Below, piece after piece: positions 36,627-49,900 of a stretch of 60,000 bases of DNA; positions within the stretch are counted from its first letter, which is position 1; each line of letters opens with the position of its first letter. Position numbers and translations under genes: made by a program. The notes beneath the pieces were generated by a model. That model was not told the DNA's origin and did not search any database. It saw only the letters and a list, made by a program, of their open reading frames with translations. The stretch is from Apostichopus japonicus (lineage: Eukaryota; Echinodermata; Holothuroidea; Aspidochirotida; Stichopodidae): positions 2,234,501 to 2,294,500 of the forward strand of contig NC_092573.1 of the NCBI RefSeq assembly GCF_037975245.1, given 5' to 3'.

Positions 36627-39600
36627 CTGAAAAGATTAAAAAATTTGCAATTTGAAATGGCAAAATTCACTCACACAGAAAAATCGTAGTGACTTTCAGC
36701 ACTGACCCTTTCGACTGACGGTAGCATAATATGGATTGCAAGTGAATAGATTAGTGAGTGAGAAAAGTACAACATATGTGATCCATATATAACGATTCCT
36801 AAGCTATCCTCACAGAGAAACACATACAAGTTTATTGAAACAATAAGTTAAAGTTGATCATCATATGACAGTGTGAAGATGGTATGACTGGAATAATGAT
36901 GTACACAGAAACGCCGATTATTGTCCTAAGATATATCATTAATTAGTTAAAAGTCACATGACTGACGACATTGTTTTTTTACCTTCCTTTACCAGTTTGA
37001 CTATCCTTTATGTGAAGCAGAAAATATGAAGATGTTTTTCATGAAACAGATTCTTAGGACTGTTTATAGGCTCTCTTAAATATGTGGGCAAAAATATGAT
37101 AACCAAATTGAATTCCGACATTCGAGTGTATCTTGGTGGCCTGATCGGAATTTGATCAATAATTCATTGAAGTGGAAGATATCCTAGCAACCTGGTATAC
37201 CACACTGTATACAAGTTACAACATTACAACATTCACACGGCAAAATATCTGTCTAAGCAAATGATACTTACAGAGACCCATTCCTTAGCAATTGTACCGT
37301 ATATAGCCTACATTGCCAACTATAGACGGGAAAACACTTGGTATTTTATTTTATTTTTGACATACGTACTGAGTGGGCAATATATTTTCTTGTGATTAAG
37401 CAACCGATCATTGTACTTTTAGTCAGGTAGAAACCAGCGGGTGTGATTAAAGTAGGCCTATGTTATGAACGTAACGCCCTCTTAACATTTTAAGATGAAG
37501 GTCATGCTGCTTGTTACAGAATTAACTTCCAAGGTAAGGGACGACCATCATTCATGACAATGAACTTTCTTTGTCTAGGAGATGTAGTCATTTCTGGTTG
37601 CAATATGATTGTACTTTATTTCGAATTCATAAACTGCTTAACTCTACTCTCTTTTTTTCTCCTTCTCCTTCTTCTTTCTATTTTTTTTCTTTCTATTTAA
37701 CAAATTGGATTAATGGAACGAAAGTGCGCAACCCACGGACACTTCCAATGTTGAGCGGTGGAGGAAAACGACCCTCGCAAAGGGTAACTTTGGAAGTATC
37801 GCTAACGGGAAGACGTTACATCCAGGAGGGTTACTCTTTACACATCTGATTTGTCATAATCCAGGAAAAAAAAGGATATTTTTTGCATTTGGTTATCACC
37901 TGTAAAGTATTTGCCGCATAATACATTGTACATATAGAGTGATTGCGTAAGAAAACTGTATGCATGATATAGCTGCATAACTTGTCCAACATTGTCATGA
38001 AAAGTTATATATTTTTGGAAGTGATTTGCTCTATTAGCCATCAGTGAAAACATAGTTCCGTTCATTTTGGAAGGGACTGCGGGCAATCGGCAAATGATCT
38101 ATATCTCACAAAAGGTATGCTGGGATTTGCAAGTCTTCATCTAATCAACTGAATGTATAAATAACATGTGTGGTATTATCGATCATAACCAAACAGTAAC
38201 AGACTATCTACTGGTCTATGGGGTTGTCAGTCTCTACGGCATGCAGTCGCTTTTCCCTTCACCGGAAATGGCCACTTTAAACCCCCATCAAAGATTGCGA
38301 GAATGTGATAGGTATGTGTATACTAATGAATTATGAGCTAAAATGTGGTTATCTATTTATGATTATTTATCCAAAGTTATACCTTGTATGCAAATTATGT
38401 AAAGAAATTATGTTAACAATTTGCTGCGTATGAGCCTAGTTGGAACAGCTAAATATGGTTGTATCATCCACAGAGATGTTTCAGTTATAGGAAGGTTTAT
38501 CCAATCATATGTAGAATGATATAGTACTAGAACAGCACCATGGGTACATGTACAACTAGAGTACAAGTACAGCGACATGAGTACACGTAGATTTATAGTA
38601 CTAGTATAGCAACATGAGTACACGTAGATTTATAGTACTAGTACAGCAACATAAGTACTCGTAGAATTAGAGTGCTAGTTCAGCAACATGAGTACACAGT
38701 ACTAGTACAGCAACATGAGTACACGTAGAATTAGAGTACTAGTACAGGAACATGAGCACACGTACAATTTAGAGTACTAGTACAGCAACATGAGTACATG
38801 TAGAATTATAGTGCTAGTACAGCAACATGAGTACACGTAGAATTGGAGTGCTAGTTCAGCAACATGAGTACCCGTAGAATTATAGTGCTAGTTCAGCAAC
38901 ATGAGCACACGTAGAATTAGAGTGCTAGTTCAGCGACATGAGTACACGTAGAATTAGAGTACTAGTACAGCAACATGAGTACAGAGTACTAGTACAGCAA
39001 CATGAGTACACGTAGAATTGGAGTGCTAGTTCAGCAACATGAGTACCCGTAGAATTATAGTGCTAGTTCAGCAACATGAGTACACGTACAATTTAGAGTA
39101 CTAGTACAGCAACATGAGTACATGTAGAATTATAGTACTAGTTCAGCAACATGAGTACACGTAGAATTGGAGTGCTAGTTCAGCAACATGAGCACACGTA
39201 GAATTAGAGTACTAGTACAGCAACATGAGCACACGTAGAATTAGAGTACTAGTACAGCAACATGAGTACATGTAGAATTAGAGTACTAGTACAGCAACAT
39301 GAGTACACGTAGAATTGGAGTGCTAGTTCAGCAACATGAGCACACGTAGAATTAGAGTACTAGTACAGCAACATGAGCACATGTAGAATTAGAGTACTAG
39401 TACAGCAACATGAGTACACGTAGAATTAGAGTGCTAGTTCAGCAACATGAGTACCCGTAGAATTATAGTGCTAGTTCAGCAACATGAGCACACGTAGAAT
39501 TAAAGTGCTAGTTCAGCGACATGAGTACACGTAGAATTAGAGTACTAGTACAGCAATATGAGTACAGAGTACTAGTTCAGCAACATGAGTACTCGTAGAA

Positions 39601-42600
39601 TTGGAGTGCTAGTTCAGCAACATGAGCACATGTAGAATTAGAGTACTAGTACAGCAACATGAGTACAGAGTACTAGTACAGCAACCTGAGTACACGTAGA
39701 ATTAGAGTGCTTGTTCAGCAACATGAGTACACGTAGAATTAGAGTGCTAGTTCAGCAACATGAGTACCCGTAGAATTGGAGTGCTAGTTCAGCAACATGA
39801 GCACATGTAGAATTATAGTACTAGTACAGCAACATGAGCACACGTAGAATTAGAGTACTAGTACAGCAACATGAGCACATGTAGAATTAGAGTACTAGTA
39901 CAGCAACATGAGTACAGGTAGAATTAGAGTGCTAGTTCAGCAACATGAGTACCCGTAGAATTATAGTGCTAGTTCAGCAACATGAGCACACGTAGAATTA
40001 GAGTGCTAGTTCAGCGACATGAGTACACATAGAATTAGAGTACTAGTACAGCAACATGAGTACAGAGTACTAGTACAGCAACATGAGTACTCGTAGAATT
40101 GGAGTGCTAGTTCAGCAACATGAGTACTCGTAGAATTAGAGTACTAGTACAGCAACATGAGCACATGTAGAATTAGAGTACTAGTACAGCAACATGAGTA
40201 CAAGTAGAATTAGAGTACTAATACAGCAACATGAGCACACGTAGAATTAGAGTACTAGTACAGCAACATGAGTACCCGTAGAATTATAGTGCTAGTTCAG
40301 CAACATGAGTACTCGTAGAATTAGAGTACTAGTACAGCAACATGAGCACATGTAGAATTAGAGTACTAGTACAGCAACATGAGTACACGTAGAATTAGAG
40401 TGCTAGTTCAGCAACATGAGTACCCGAAGAATTATAGTGCTAGTTCAGCAACATGAGCACATGTAGAATTAGAGTGCTAGTTCAGCGACATGAGTACACG
40501 TAGAATTAGAGTACTAGTACAGCAACATGAGTACAGAGTACTAGTACAGCAACATGAGTACTCGTAGAATTGGAGTGCTAGTTCAGCGACATGAGCACAT
40601 GTAGAATTAGAGTACTAGTACAGCAACATGAGTACAGAGTACTAGTACAGCAACCTGAGTACACGTAGAATTAGAGTGCTTGTTCAGCAACATGAGTACA
40701 CGTAGAATTAGAGTGCTAGTTCAGCAACATGAGTACCCGTAGAATTGGAGTGCTAGTTCAGCAACATGAGCACACGTAGAATTATAGTACTAGTACAGCA
40801 ACATGAGTACACGTAGAATTGGAGTGCTAGTTCAGCAACATGAGCACACGTAGAATTATAGTACTAGTACAGCAACATGAGTACACGTAGAATTGGAGTG
40901 CTAGTTCAGCAACATGAGCACACGTAGAATTAGAGTGCTAGTACAGCAACATGAGGACACGTAGAATTAGAGTGCTAGTACAGCAAGATGAGTACACGTA
41001 GAATTAGAGTACTAGTACAGCAACATGAGCACATGTAGAATTAGAGTACTAGTACAGCAACATGAGTACACGTAGAATTGGAGTGCTAGTTCAGCAACAT
41101 GAGCACACGTAGAATTAGAGTACTAGTACAGCAACATGAGCACATGTAGAATTAGAGTACTAGTACAGCAACATGAGTACACGTAGAATTAGAGTGCTAG
41201 TTCAGCAACATGAGTACCCGTAGAATTATAGTGCTAGTTCAGCAACATGAGCACACGTAGAATTAGAGTGCTAGTTCAGCGACATGAGTACACGTAGAAT
41301 TAGAGTACTAGTACAGCAACATGAGTACAGAGTACTAGTACAGCAACATGAGTACTCGTAGAATTGGAGTGCTAGTTCAGCAACATGAGCACATGTAGAA
41401 TTAGAGTACTAGTACAGCAACATGAGCACACGTAGAATTAGAGTACTAATACAGCAACATGAGCACACGTAGAATTAGAGTACTAGTACAGCAACATGAG
41501 TACTCGTAAAATTATAGTGCTAGTTCAGCAACATGAGCACACGTAGAATTAGAGTGCTAGTTCAGTGACATGAGTACACGTAGAATTAGAGTACTAGTAC
41601 AGCAACATGAGTACAGAGTACTAGTACAGCAACCTGAGTACTCGTAGAATTGGAGTGCTAATACAGCAACATGAGTACACGTAGAATTAGAGTGCTAGTT
41701 CAGCAACATGAGTACCCATAGAATTATAGTGCTAGTTCAGCAACATGAGCACACGTAGAATTGGAGTGCTAGTTCATCGACATGAGTACACGTAGAATTA
41801 GAGTACTAGTACAGCAACATGAGTACAGAGTACTAGTACAGCAACATGAGTACTCGTAGAATTGGAGTGCTAGTTCAGCAACATGAGCACATGTAGAATT
41901 AGAGTACTAGTACAGCAACATGAGCACACGTAGAATTAGAGTACTAATACAGCAACATGAGCACACGTAGATTTATAGTACTAGTACAGCAACATGAGTA
42001 CACGGTAATAGTACAGCAACATGAGTACATGTAGAATTAGAGTCCTAGTTCAGCAACATGAGTACACGTAGAATTAGAGTGCTAGTTCAGCAAGATGATT
42101 ACACGTAGAATTAGAGTACTAGTATAGCATCATAAGTACACATAGAACTTCTCTTCGAGTACAAGTGAATGCTCTATAAGCGCTGAGTATTGTACTACGT
42201 ATTTACACTTCTTTTCATTTTCTTTACTAGATTTCAAAAAAACCAGAATATGGCTGTACGAGTACAAATTCATCAGGATGAGTACAGGCAACAATGATAT
42301 GATAAGATGGGTACAAGTACCCTTCGGACTTACTACACTGTCGGAATGACAACAGTATACAACCTAAAGAAAAAGACAGACTCAGGGGTTGATGTATGGA
42401 AGATATCATTTGAATCGAGATCCTGGTTAGAATGATCAGACGTTGTTATATACTTTTCAGTCTTACTAGTACTCACCCTCGTGATTTGTATTAATTGATT
42501 TGTACTAAATAATTTTTACTCGGGCCATTTTGGAAAATCTAGTGTAGATATACTTAACACTCGCGCATATGGCCTTGTATATATATATTTAGTCTAACAT

Positions 42601-43652
42601 GCATTTGAGAAGACACAAAGAATAGAAAACTATAGTTTCAAAGTTGTCCTCTCTACCGAGCAGTCACAATATAAGTCTAATTATGTTGTAGCGCAACGCC
42701 AACGCAAAGTTAACAGTCATTTACAGCACAAACTCCAGGGGTATTAATTACGCATTTCCTTCAAGAGGTTTAGGGAAACTGTAATTCTGTCAAATGAATT
42801 ATGCGACATAACATGATGTAATACATATATCAGAAACGCTACTGGTTAGGAATGGATTTTCAAAAATAGCATGTTAGTCATGATTTAGTTGTAAACATTG
42901 ACTTCATCGACGCTGAAGGGCACATACAGAGAAAGAGAACATTCCCTCGTTAAGGATATCTAAAGAAAACAGTTAAGTACACACTTTGAGTGGTAGATTT
43001 GGCTGTTGTTCCTTTGGCAGGTTGCCAGAAAAAAAAAGAGGGATGATGATAGTTTTGATTAGAACAGCATTATAACAACAAAAGCCCAAATGCGGTTTGG
43101 TTGTTGTGTTTTTGTATTCTTTTGTCTTTTGCATGGTAGTTTGGAGGTGGCGGGGTTAAAAGTGTATGCATATGATTAAGGCCTACTGAAGCTTATGTCT
43201 TCAGGAAATAAACTCTTGTAGGATAGCAAAACACAAAAGAAGAAAATTGTAGTATCTGTAAGATATTAATCCCTTGTCCGGCGTCAATAGATGTGTACCC
43301 ATAGTAAGGCCTTAGATGGTGATTTGCTAACCGCCTATCAAAAACATAGCCTATAGTAGCTCAGTTAGTGGTAACTAATTAGGCCTACATTGCTTACTTT
43401 TTTACCATGAATACTCTGTGATTTAAACGAATTATAAAAATATATTTTCTCCATTTAAAACATGAAATAATATAATATCTTACTAGATTACCGTATTCAT
43501 TTCAGGCACTTTTCTGAGTGTATATTCTCGTAAGGAAAGGCTCAAACTGTTTGGTGGTTTACCAATTAAGGGAAAGTAGAACAGTCAATCTATAAACACA
43601 AGTTTAACTTACCAGCGATGTATAACATCAAGAAAATAAACGTCTTCTCCAT
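35392..43652 (-). CDS. Gene C: Ser/Thr-rich mucin-like single-pass membrane protein (two exons)
   Basis: The CDS joins 43613-43652 to 35392-36626, giving 424 residues. The N-terminus MEKTFIFLMLYIAVVAKAVSC is a clear signal peptide split by the intron. The ectodomain has a basic first half with possible proprotein-convertase sites (HIQKRS, SRPKR), then acidic Ser clusters (SEDSSSESNEG, SSSSESNEMDSDE, SSESDEH), then a Thr/Pro-rich stretch likely to be O-glycosylated. A membrane helix (ALIGAASISVIVIGMLA) lies near the C-terminus, followed by a tail of about 30 residues rich in Ser. No catalytic or folded domain is recognised. Architecture matches genes A and B. The acidic serine clusters have casein-kinase-type (SxE) spacing. 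The long exon could be read as a bare ORF starting at 36663, but the splice acceptor and the signal peptide favour the join. Confidence 0.73.
36627..43612 (-). other. Gene C intron, about 7.0 kb, half minisatellite
   Basis: The intron holds a 3.6-kb tandem array (38521-42141). The rest, 36627-38520 and 42142-43612, is AT-rich with no gene or element I can name. Confidence 0.6.
38521..42141. repeat. 37-bp minisatellite with higher-order structure
   Basis: About 95-100 head-to-tail units make up this array. The typical unit is GAGTACTAGTACAGCAACAT followed by GAGTACACGTAGAATTA, total 37 bp. Two half-unit classes alternate: GAGTACTAGTACAG, which contains the perfect 10-bp palindrome GTACTAGTAC, and GAGTGCTAGTTCAG. 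Spacer variants include ACACG, GCACATG, TACCCG and TACTCG. About ten units are shortened to 27 bp by loss of the GTAGAATTA spacer part. Blocks of variants recur in the same order, for example GCGACATG, then a full unit, then a 27-bp unit, then a TCG/ATTGG unit, near 38.93, 39.51, 40.01, 40.49 and 41.28 kb. It has many stops and is not coding. Confidence 0.95.
43613..43652 (-). CDS. Gene C exon 1 (signal-peptide start)
   Basis: The minus strand codes MEKTFIFLMLYIA plus one G, then a GTAAGT donor at 43612. Phase 1 matches exon 2, which starts TT GTT GCC AAG. The join restores an uninterrupted hydrophobic leader ending AVSC. Confidence 0.68.
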
Positions 43653-46600
43653 GATCGATCACCCAATTACATGTACCGACATCAAACGAATTTCAGGATT
43701 TCAGATAAAAATCACACGGCGGGAACATGGTGTACAATGCGACCAAACGACAGTTTAAACACGGCGTGCCATAGCATTTCGTTTAGTAAACCCGTATTGA
43801 AGCGAGCAACATTAAAAAGGCTAATTGAAGCAATTTCCAAAGGGTTTGAAGTATTCAACGTGGATGACATGTCCGTTGATTCACGGCTGACTATTAATAG
43901 CATAATCATAGAATTGTAGAAGGGTGTTTATTTTAACTGTCAATGAATGAAATCCGTTTTCAACGGTTAATCCCTGATTCCTGAAAAGTGACCATAGACT
44001 TCCCTACTAATTACACAATGTCCTGTGATATGACAGTTATGGAAATTGACGCACGTCACATTTCAATGAGCCTAACATATGTTTATGCCTAATTAGTCCA
44101 CATGTAGGCGCAGATTTTCAGTTATTGCCTTAAAACTCCATTCCATGTTATCCTTATCTTAACCGGTTCACTTTAATTGTTTGTATTACGATCTAATACA
44201 TATAGGAAAATGTCTTTAGGTATGCTAAAACACAATACTATACATCTCTACTTAGTAAATTGGTATTGTTTGTGTTAGGATTCATCGAAGAGAATTGGAT
44301 GTTTGGCAAAATGGACGACTTGTTACAAATTACTGTCAAATATTCTTGGCTGCTTATAGGCTACTGTGCGATGTTTTCTCCGTGATAAACAATTACCTTT
44401 ATCATTTTCTGTAGGTAACCTGATATCTGACTGACCAGCTTCTTTCATTTATCAAATATTGACAATACCTTTACTAATTACATAATTTCCTCTGCAAGTC
44501 GGCAATCGTATTCAGTACGCTACAGTGTGAGATTCAAAATTCCGTAAAATGCCCTGAAATTCTGGGTAAAGTCTACTCTTCTCACAAAGTAGTGAGCTAA
44601 CATGGAGGTACAATCAGTACTTGTAGTTTCACATAGTTCACGTCATGTTTCTATTCACATAATAGCTGGAAATTTGATCCGTGGTATTTACAGCGCTAAC
44701 CACCCCCCCATCACCCCCCCCCCCCCCATCACCCCCCCAAGCCATCCACGTTTGTCCAAGGAAAGCCGTTGCTACAACCAGTTAGTGATTGCACACGGGA
44801 TCAAGGGCATAGGGTGAACTACGCCCCCCCCCCCCCCTCTCCGCAACACCTGCTTTTTAGATATAGTTAAGAAGACATATGAAGGAAAGGAAACGTGCTT
44901 AAATCCTCTTTTGTAAATCCTGTATTAACTCTTTGAATTGTTTATAGAACATGAACATCAAAACCCGGTTGTGACGTCACACCGGGCGTGACACATGTAA
45001 CTGTAAACGGACGCTGAATACTAGAGGACCTACTCAAATCAGGCTCTGATACTGTTTTTATCGGTCTTTTAGAACTAACTGGCTCCACTTTTATTCTTCT
45101 TCTCCCCCCCCCCCTCCCCTCTCAACACCACCCCGCCTTAAATCGCCTTATAATGTTCAGTTATCAAACGAATAGATAAAACATCGAACAGTTCCTAATT
45201 CGCTCCTTATAAGCCTACGGAATGCGTTTGACAATCTACACTATTCAAAAATAAAGCACAACATATCAACACCAATACGTCTGACCCTTAACAACAACCC
45301 TGTTGTATTTTCCGGATATAGTTAATGATTAAAGAATAATTATGAACTTCCATTTTGCGTAACCGACAATGATCTCACCGTATAACTTCAAGTGAATTTG
45401 CACTTTGAAAAGTAACAGCATGACATGCACAGCAATTCAAAAGTGGGACTGGAGCAGATTCACATTCCCCACCTACCCTTACCCCCCCCCCCTCCTCCTT
45501 TTTTAGACGGGCTGTGGGCGGTTTGTGTTTTGCGGTTGTTTGAGTAGTGTGCGTGCATGTGATGTTGTTGAATATTTCAATGAATCAATTTGCGGGATTA
45601 CGGGATCCTCTCCCAGAAATGAAGTCAAAGTAATTCGTTAAATGGTGGATTCAGAGGCCCATTCATCCTATAACTGACAGTAGATCTATATTTAGGTATA
45701 AATGCAAGGATGCGCAAAATTAATACTTTTGAATTTTGAAACAAATTCCCCAACTGAAATTTACCCCATATAGTGACGATGTTTAGATGTCTTTGTGCAA
45801 GCCATTGAAATTGGAGTATACTTAAACCATGACTGACCCCCCCCCCCCCTCCGTTAAAGGCTCCTCCTATTGGGCTTATATTGGGAGTGCACTAGTGTCT
45901 GTAGGTTCCCTCTTTCGATTATATGCAAAAATCCACCCCTACTACCCACCCCACCCCACAAAAGACGTAAGAAAGAAAAACAACACGGTTCATGAAATGT
46001 TCTTTAATAATGATTTCATTCTCCAAAACCAACTCTTAAAATTTAAAAATTAATCGATTTGATAGATATTTATATATACAGTATGCTTGTTGGGTAAGCT
46101 CGGGCCGTTATATTCTTGAAGCGCAAAATTACATTGAGAGTGGAAGGCTGAACCATTGGTAAACTTTAAAGTCGCATATGTAGGAATATCAAGAAAACCA
46201 AGGCTTATACCAATAGCCCTACATAGTATATAGTTTATTAAATGAACAATCTTCCATTAAGATGAAACATTATTGCTTTATACGTAAACATTACCGTCAT
46301 AATTCAGGCTTATAAGCAATGCGTCATTTACATATACATATATACTCATTTGATGTTGTTTATTATCAGTAGAAGTAAAAGTTAATGTCTTAAGAACAAA
46401 AAACGTTGGATTTGTACCGTACGTCATCTTGATCTGAATTTTCGCCAATTTCGGAAATTTAATTTCACAAATTTCTCTTAACGTGATGAAATTGGTCTTA
46501 TTCATTTGAACATTTGGCTCACATAATAACACCCCTTCCCCTTCCCCAATTATACCCTACCACCCCAAGCGTTTGCCATATCATTGTTTTGTTTACGTTT
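43653..46600. other. Intergenic between genes C and D, no gene recognised
   Basis: Upstream side of gene C and downstream side of gene D. It has several C runs (44.72, 44.83, 45.10, 45.48, 45.84 kb) and one GTGACGTCAC palindrome at 44971. Confidence 0.5.
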
Positions 46601-46608
46601 AGTTTATC

Positions 46609-46636
46609 CTTTTATTTATTGATTTATTGATTTATT
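46609..46636 (-). terminator. Cluster of candidate poly(A) signals after gene D
   Basis: The minus strand has several overlapping AATAAA hexamers within 30 nt of the stop codon. If used, the 3' UTR would be unusually short; a later site is possible. Confidence 0.3.
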
Positions 46637-46640
46637 TTAC

Positions 46641-46903
46641 TTAATCATCGCTACGTCCGTCATCAGCTTCAAACGCTGAGTTATCGGATGACATATTCTG
46701 CATGGCTAATTCTTTTGCAGTTGGAGGATTTTGTATGCTACCACTGCTGATGCTGGACCCCCCTTTACCAGACCCGGAACAACAGCAGGCGATCAGAAGG
46801 GTGATCAGAATCACCCCTCCAGCCATTGTGGATGCACCAATGATGACCGGCTGGCGGTAGGAATTGACCGGTACAACCTCGGTCGCTTGCGCCTCGTCGT
46901 CGG
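46641..46903 (-). CDS. Gene D exon 10, stalk, membrane helix and tail
   Basis: The acceptor TTGTACTTTTCTAG ends at 46904, and the stop is at 46641-46643. The helix MAGGVILITLLIACCC ends in three Cys that could be palmitoylated. The tail is rich in Gly/Ser, then acidic (EADDGRSDD). Confidence 0.9.
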
Positions 46904-49900
46904 CTAGAAAAGTACAAAGTAAACCAAATAGGGAATATTAATTTATTATTGTCCACAATGCATATATGCTTGATGGGTCAAAAAAATTGTTTAAGCTTTA
47001 CTGTCTCATAGATATATGAGTGTCATTTTTACATGGACATTAATAATGTGAAGTGTTCATATATCATAGGGGTCCGATACGTTTCACGTCTCAAATTTTG
47101 GAATATATGTTTATCCGTTTGTTTATTTATTTATAGTCAATAAATACAGTGACCATTATTTAACTTTCTAGCATATCTAGGTGCATTACTGCTATACTGA
47201 GGCAATCCCTCTAAGTAAATCACAATCTCAAATGTTATAACGTGATTATCAAATGTCTTATCTGTAGATAAGTCAAGTCTTTTGTTGTGTAAGACATTAT
47301 AATTCCGAATCGATACATTACGGTTTTTGTTTTAGAATTACGGTTAATTATGGGAATAACTTTAGCTTTTTAAATAGTCGGTTTTGTCGCTGGAAATGAT
47401 GGTAAATATTCTCACCATATGGATATCTTTGTTTACAGATAATATGCCGACCTATAGATATTGTGTAACCAGTTCATTGGCTTTTATCACGTCCATTTTG
47501 AACCAATTTGCATGTATTCTCTAAGCCCTCTGTAACCCTTTATATAGCCATCCATAACCCTCCATAACCCTGTATAGCCCTCTAAAGCCCCCTGCCCTTA
47601 TAGCCCTCTATGGCCCTTTATAGCCCTGTATAGCCATGTTTAGCCCTCTAAAGCCCCCTGCCCTTATAGCCCTTATAGCCCTTTATAGCCCTCTGTAGCA
47701 AAACAGCATGCATTATCTACTACATTGATCCATATATGAGATTGACGTTCATTGAAATAGTATGAGCGCCAATAAGACGTAAATATTTACTAGGAAAATA
47801 AATTTTATTATAGTTTGGTAAAGATCCTAAGGTTGGTTATAGGCCTATGCCATAAGCACGCTTAATCCAGACAATGGTTACATTACATAGCATGAATCTC
47901 ACGCCTGCCTTATTTTAATGTGGTAATGAATATGCAAGAAATTAAAGTAAGGTATTCCACATAGACAAGGTACAACTTACATTCGATTTAGTAAAATAAT
48001 TTAAACCGAGATAATTTCGTATCAAAAGATGTAGCTATTACAATTTCGTCCTAAACTGAAAACAAGACAAAAAAAAATAACTCATGAATTACTTACGAAT
48101 ATCACAATTCTCTCCAGTAAATCCTCCTTCACAGATACATTCATATCTATTAAGTCGATCCACACAAACTCGTGGTTCTTCACAAGGACTGCTCTCGCAT
48201 TCGTCAACATCTGAGAATCAAAATAAGCAGATCTCAATTAGTGAGCGTATCCGGGTAACCGATTATGCATATATTCATGGTTTAACGTGATAAAATTGAG
48301 TTTGATCGTTTACTTTTTAACTAATCGGTTTGCAACGATATACGATGACCGCGATCTAAGCAGATTCCAAACTACGCTTCATTTTATCATGAATCATTCG
48401 AAGTTGTCGACGAGCAAAAAAAAATGTGACGTCATCAGACGTGTCACCATGGCTACTTACCAAATTGGCAATTGAGTCCGGTATAACCAGGTACACACTC
48501 ACATACGAACATGCTGGCGGTCTGAGTGCAGCTACCACCATTCCAACACGGGTTGCTCGCACACTTGTCAATATCTGCAAAGAGAAATGAATGAAGATCA
48601 CAAGCCACCTTATTCCATTTAAAGGATGGACCAGCTTCAAGTTCAACACATTCCATCACGAAATGTAGGTTCACACGAAAGCTATTGATACATAAAACAA
48701 AAAATAATTGATCGTGTTTAAGCTGACCATGGTTTTCATTACGTCACACTAGAGCACAATGGTTCCTAATGCTCACTAAGATCGTCATGATTACGCGTTT
48801 ACAGTCTCGATGTAAGGGGACTGGGCTTGAAGGCCGAGAAGCGAAGAAACTCACAGAAGAAAAACATTGACATTGCAAACACAAATTTGGTTCGATCAAA
48901 ATTCAATATGTTTACTACTTGGCTATATACGTACCGATGCAGTTTCCGCCAATAGATATGTCATCAATTGCTACGTCACCTTGGTTACCGTTACGTCGTC
49001 TGCCTTCAATTATTATCTATAAGAAAAAAAATATCAATGAGGTTCAACATCGGCAAAAAAAGTAACCGATAACAAAACACAATGTAATTTTTTGTCACTT
49101 CTCGTGACTGCGTATTATGGTTCGTGTGTCAATTATATGTGTTATCCGTTTCTTCGTTCACAATGCGATGGGCATGTCGATCGGACGATCATCGTCACGT
49201 GTCATTGACGTCACACCTGCACCAGTCACTTCAACATTCTTACCTGATAGGTACCGGAAATACCCTGCAATGATACACTAGCTTCCCTCCACTCAGGATC
49301 TGAGGTCCTAGATGCTGCTATATTTGATTCGTCACCGTTGATTACCACTGATATTGGAGTATTTCCTATCGAACCGAGATTTGATCCAAAGGCGTGGAAC
49401 CAGAATGTCATACTACATGCACCGCCATCTTTATACATTGGGTAACTCTTTAGTTGTGCTAAGACCTCCCTATCATCTCTGGAGGTTTCAATGTACAGGT
49501 AATGTCCTGAAAGAGAGGTAAACGTACATGGATCAAACACCTGGAATCGGACTCTATGGAACGCCCTTTGTGGACCTTTATCGAACGCCCTTTCTACTTG
49601 ACAAACAAGAATAATAACATTGAAGACTTTGAAACTATTTGATATTCAAATGTATTAATATTGCTCGCCTTAACCCAGAGTTGTTGGCTCATTCCATATA
49701 GTTTAATTTGTTAATCCCGTTAAAGATACTTTCTGGGGAACTTCGAGTTTGACTATGCCACAGTGTTTTGCAGTGACTGAAATGGTGTAATTATTTATGT
49801 TCATCGATTAAGAATTTTGCTAGATTAATTAGGGCTTAGGTAGTAGGACTGTAGCCACATACCATTCGTGGAGTAACTATTATTATTGTATAAAATATTG

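Noticed and set aside
38521-42141. CRISPR-like array
   Set aside because: There are no unique spacers; the whole unit repeats head to tail, and the DNA is eukaryotic with spliced genes.
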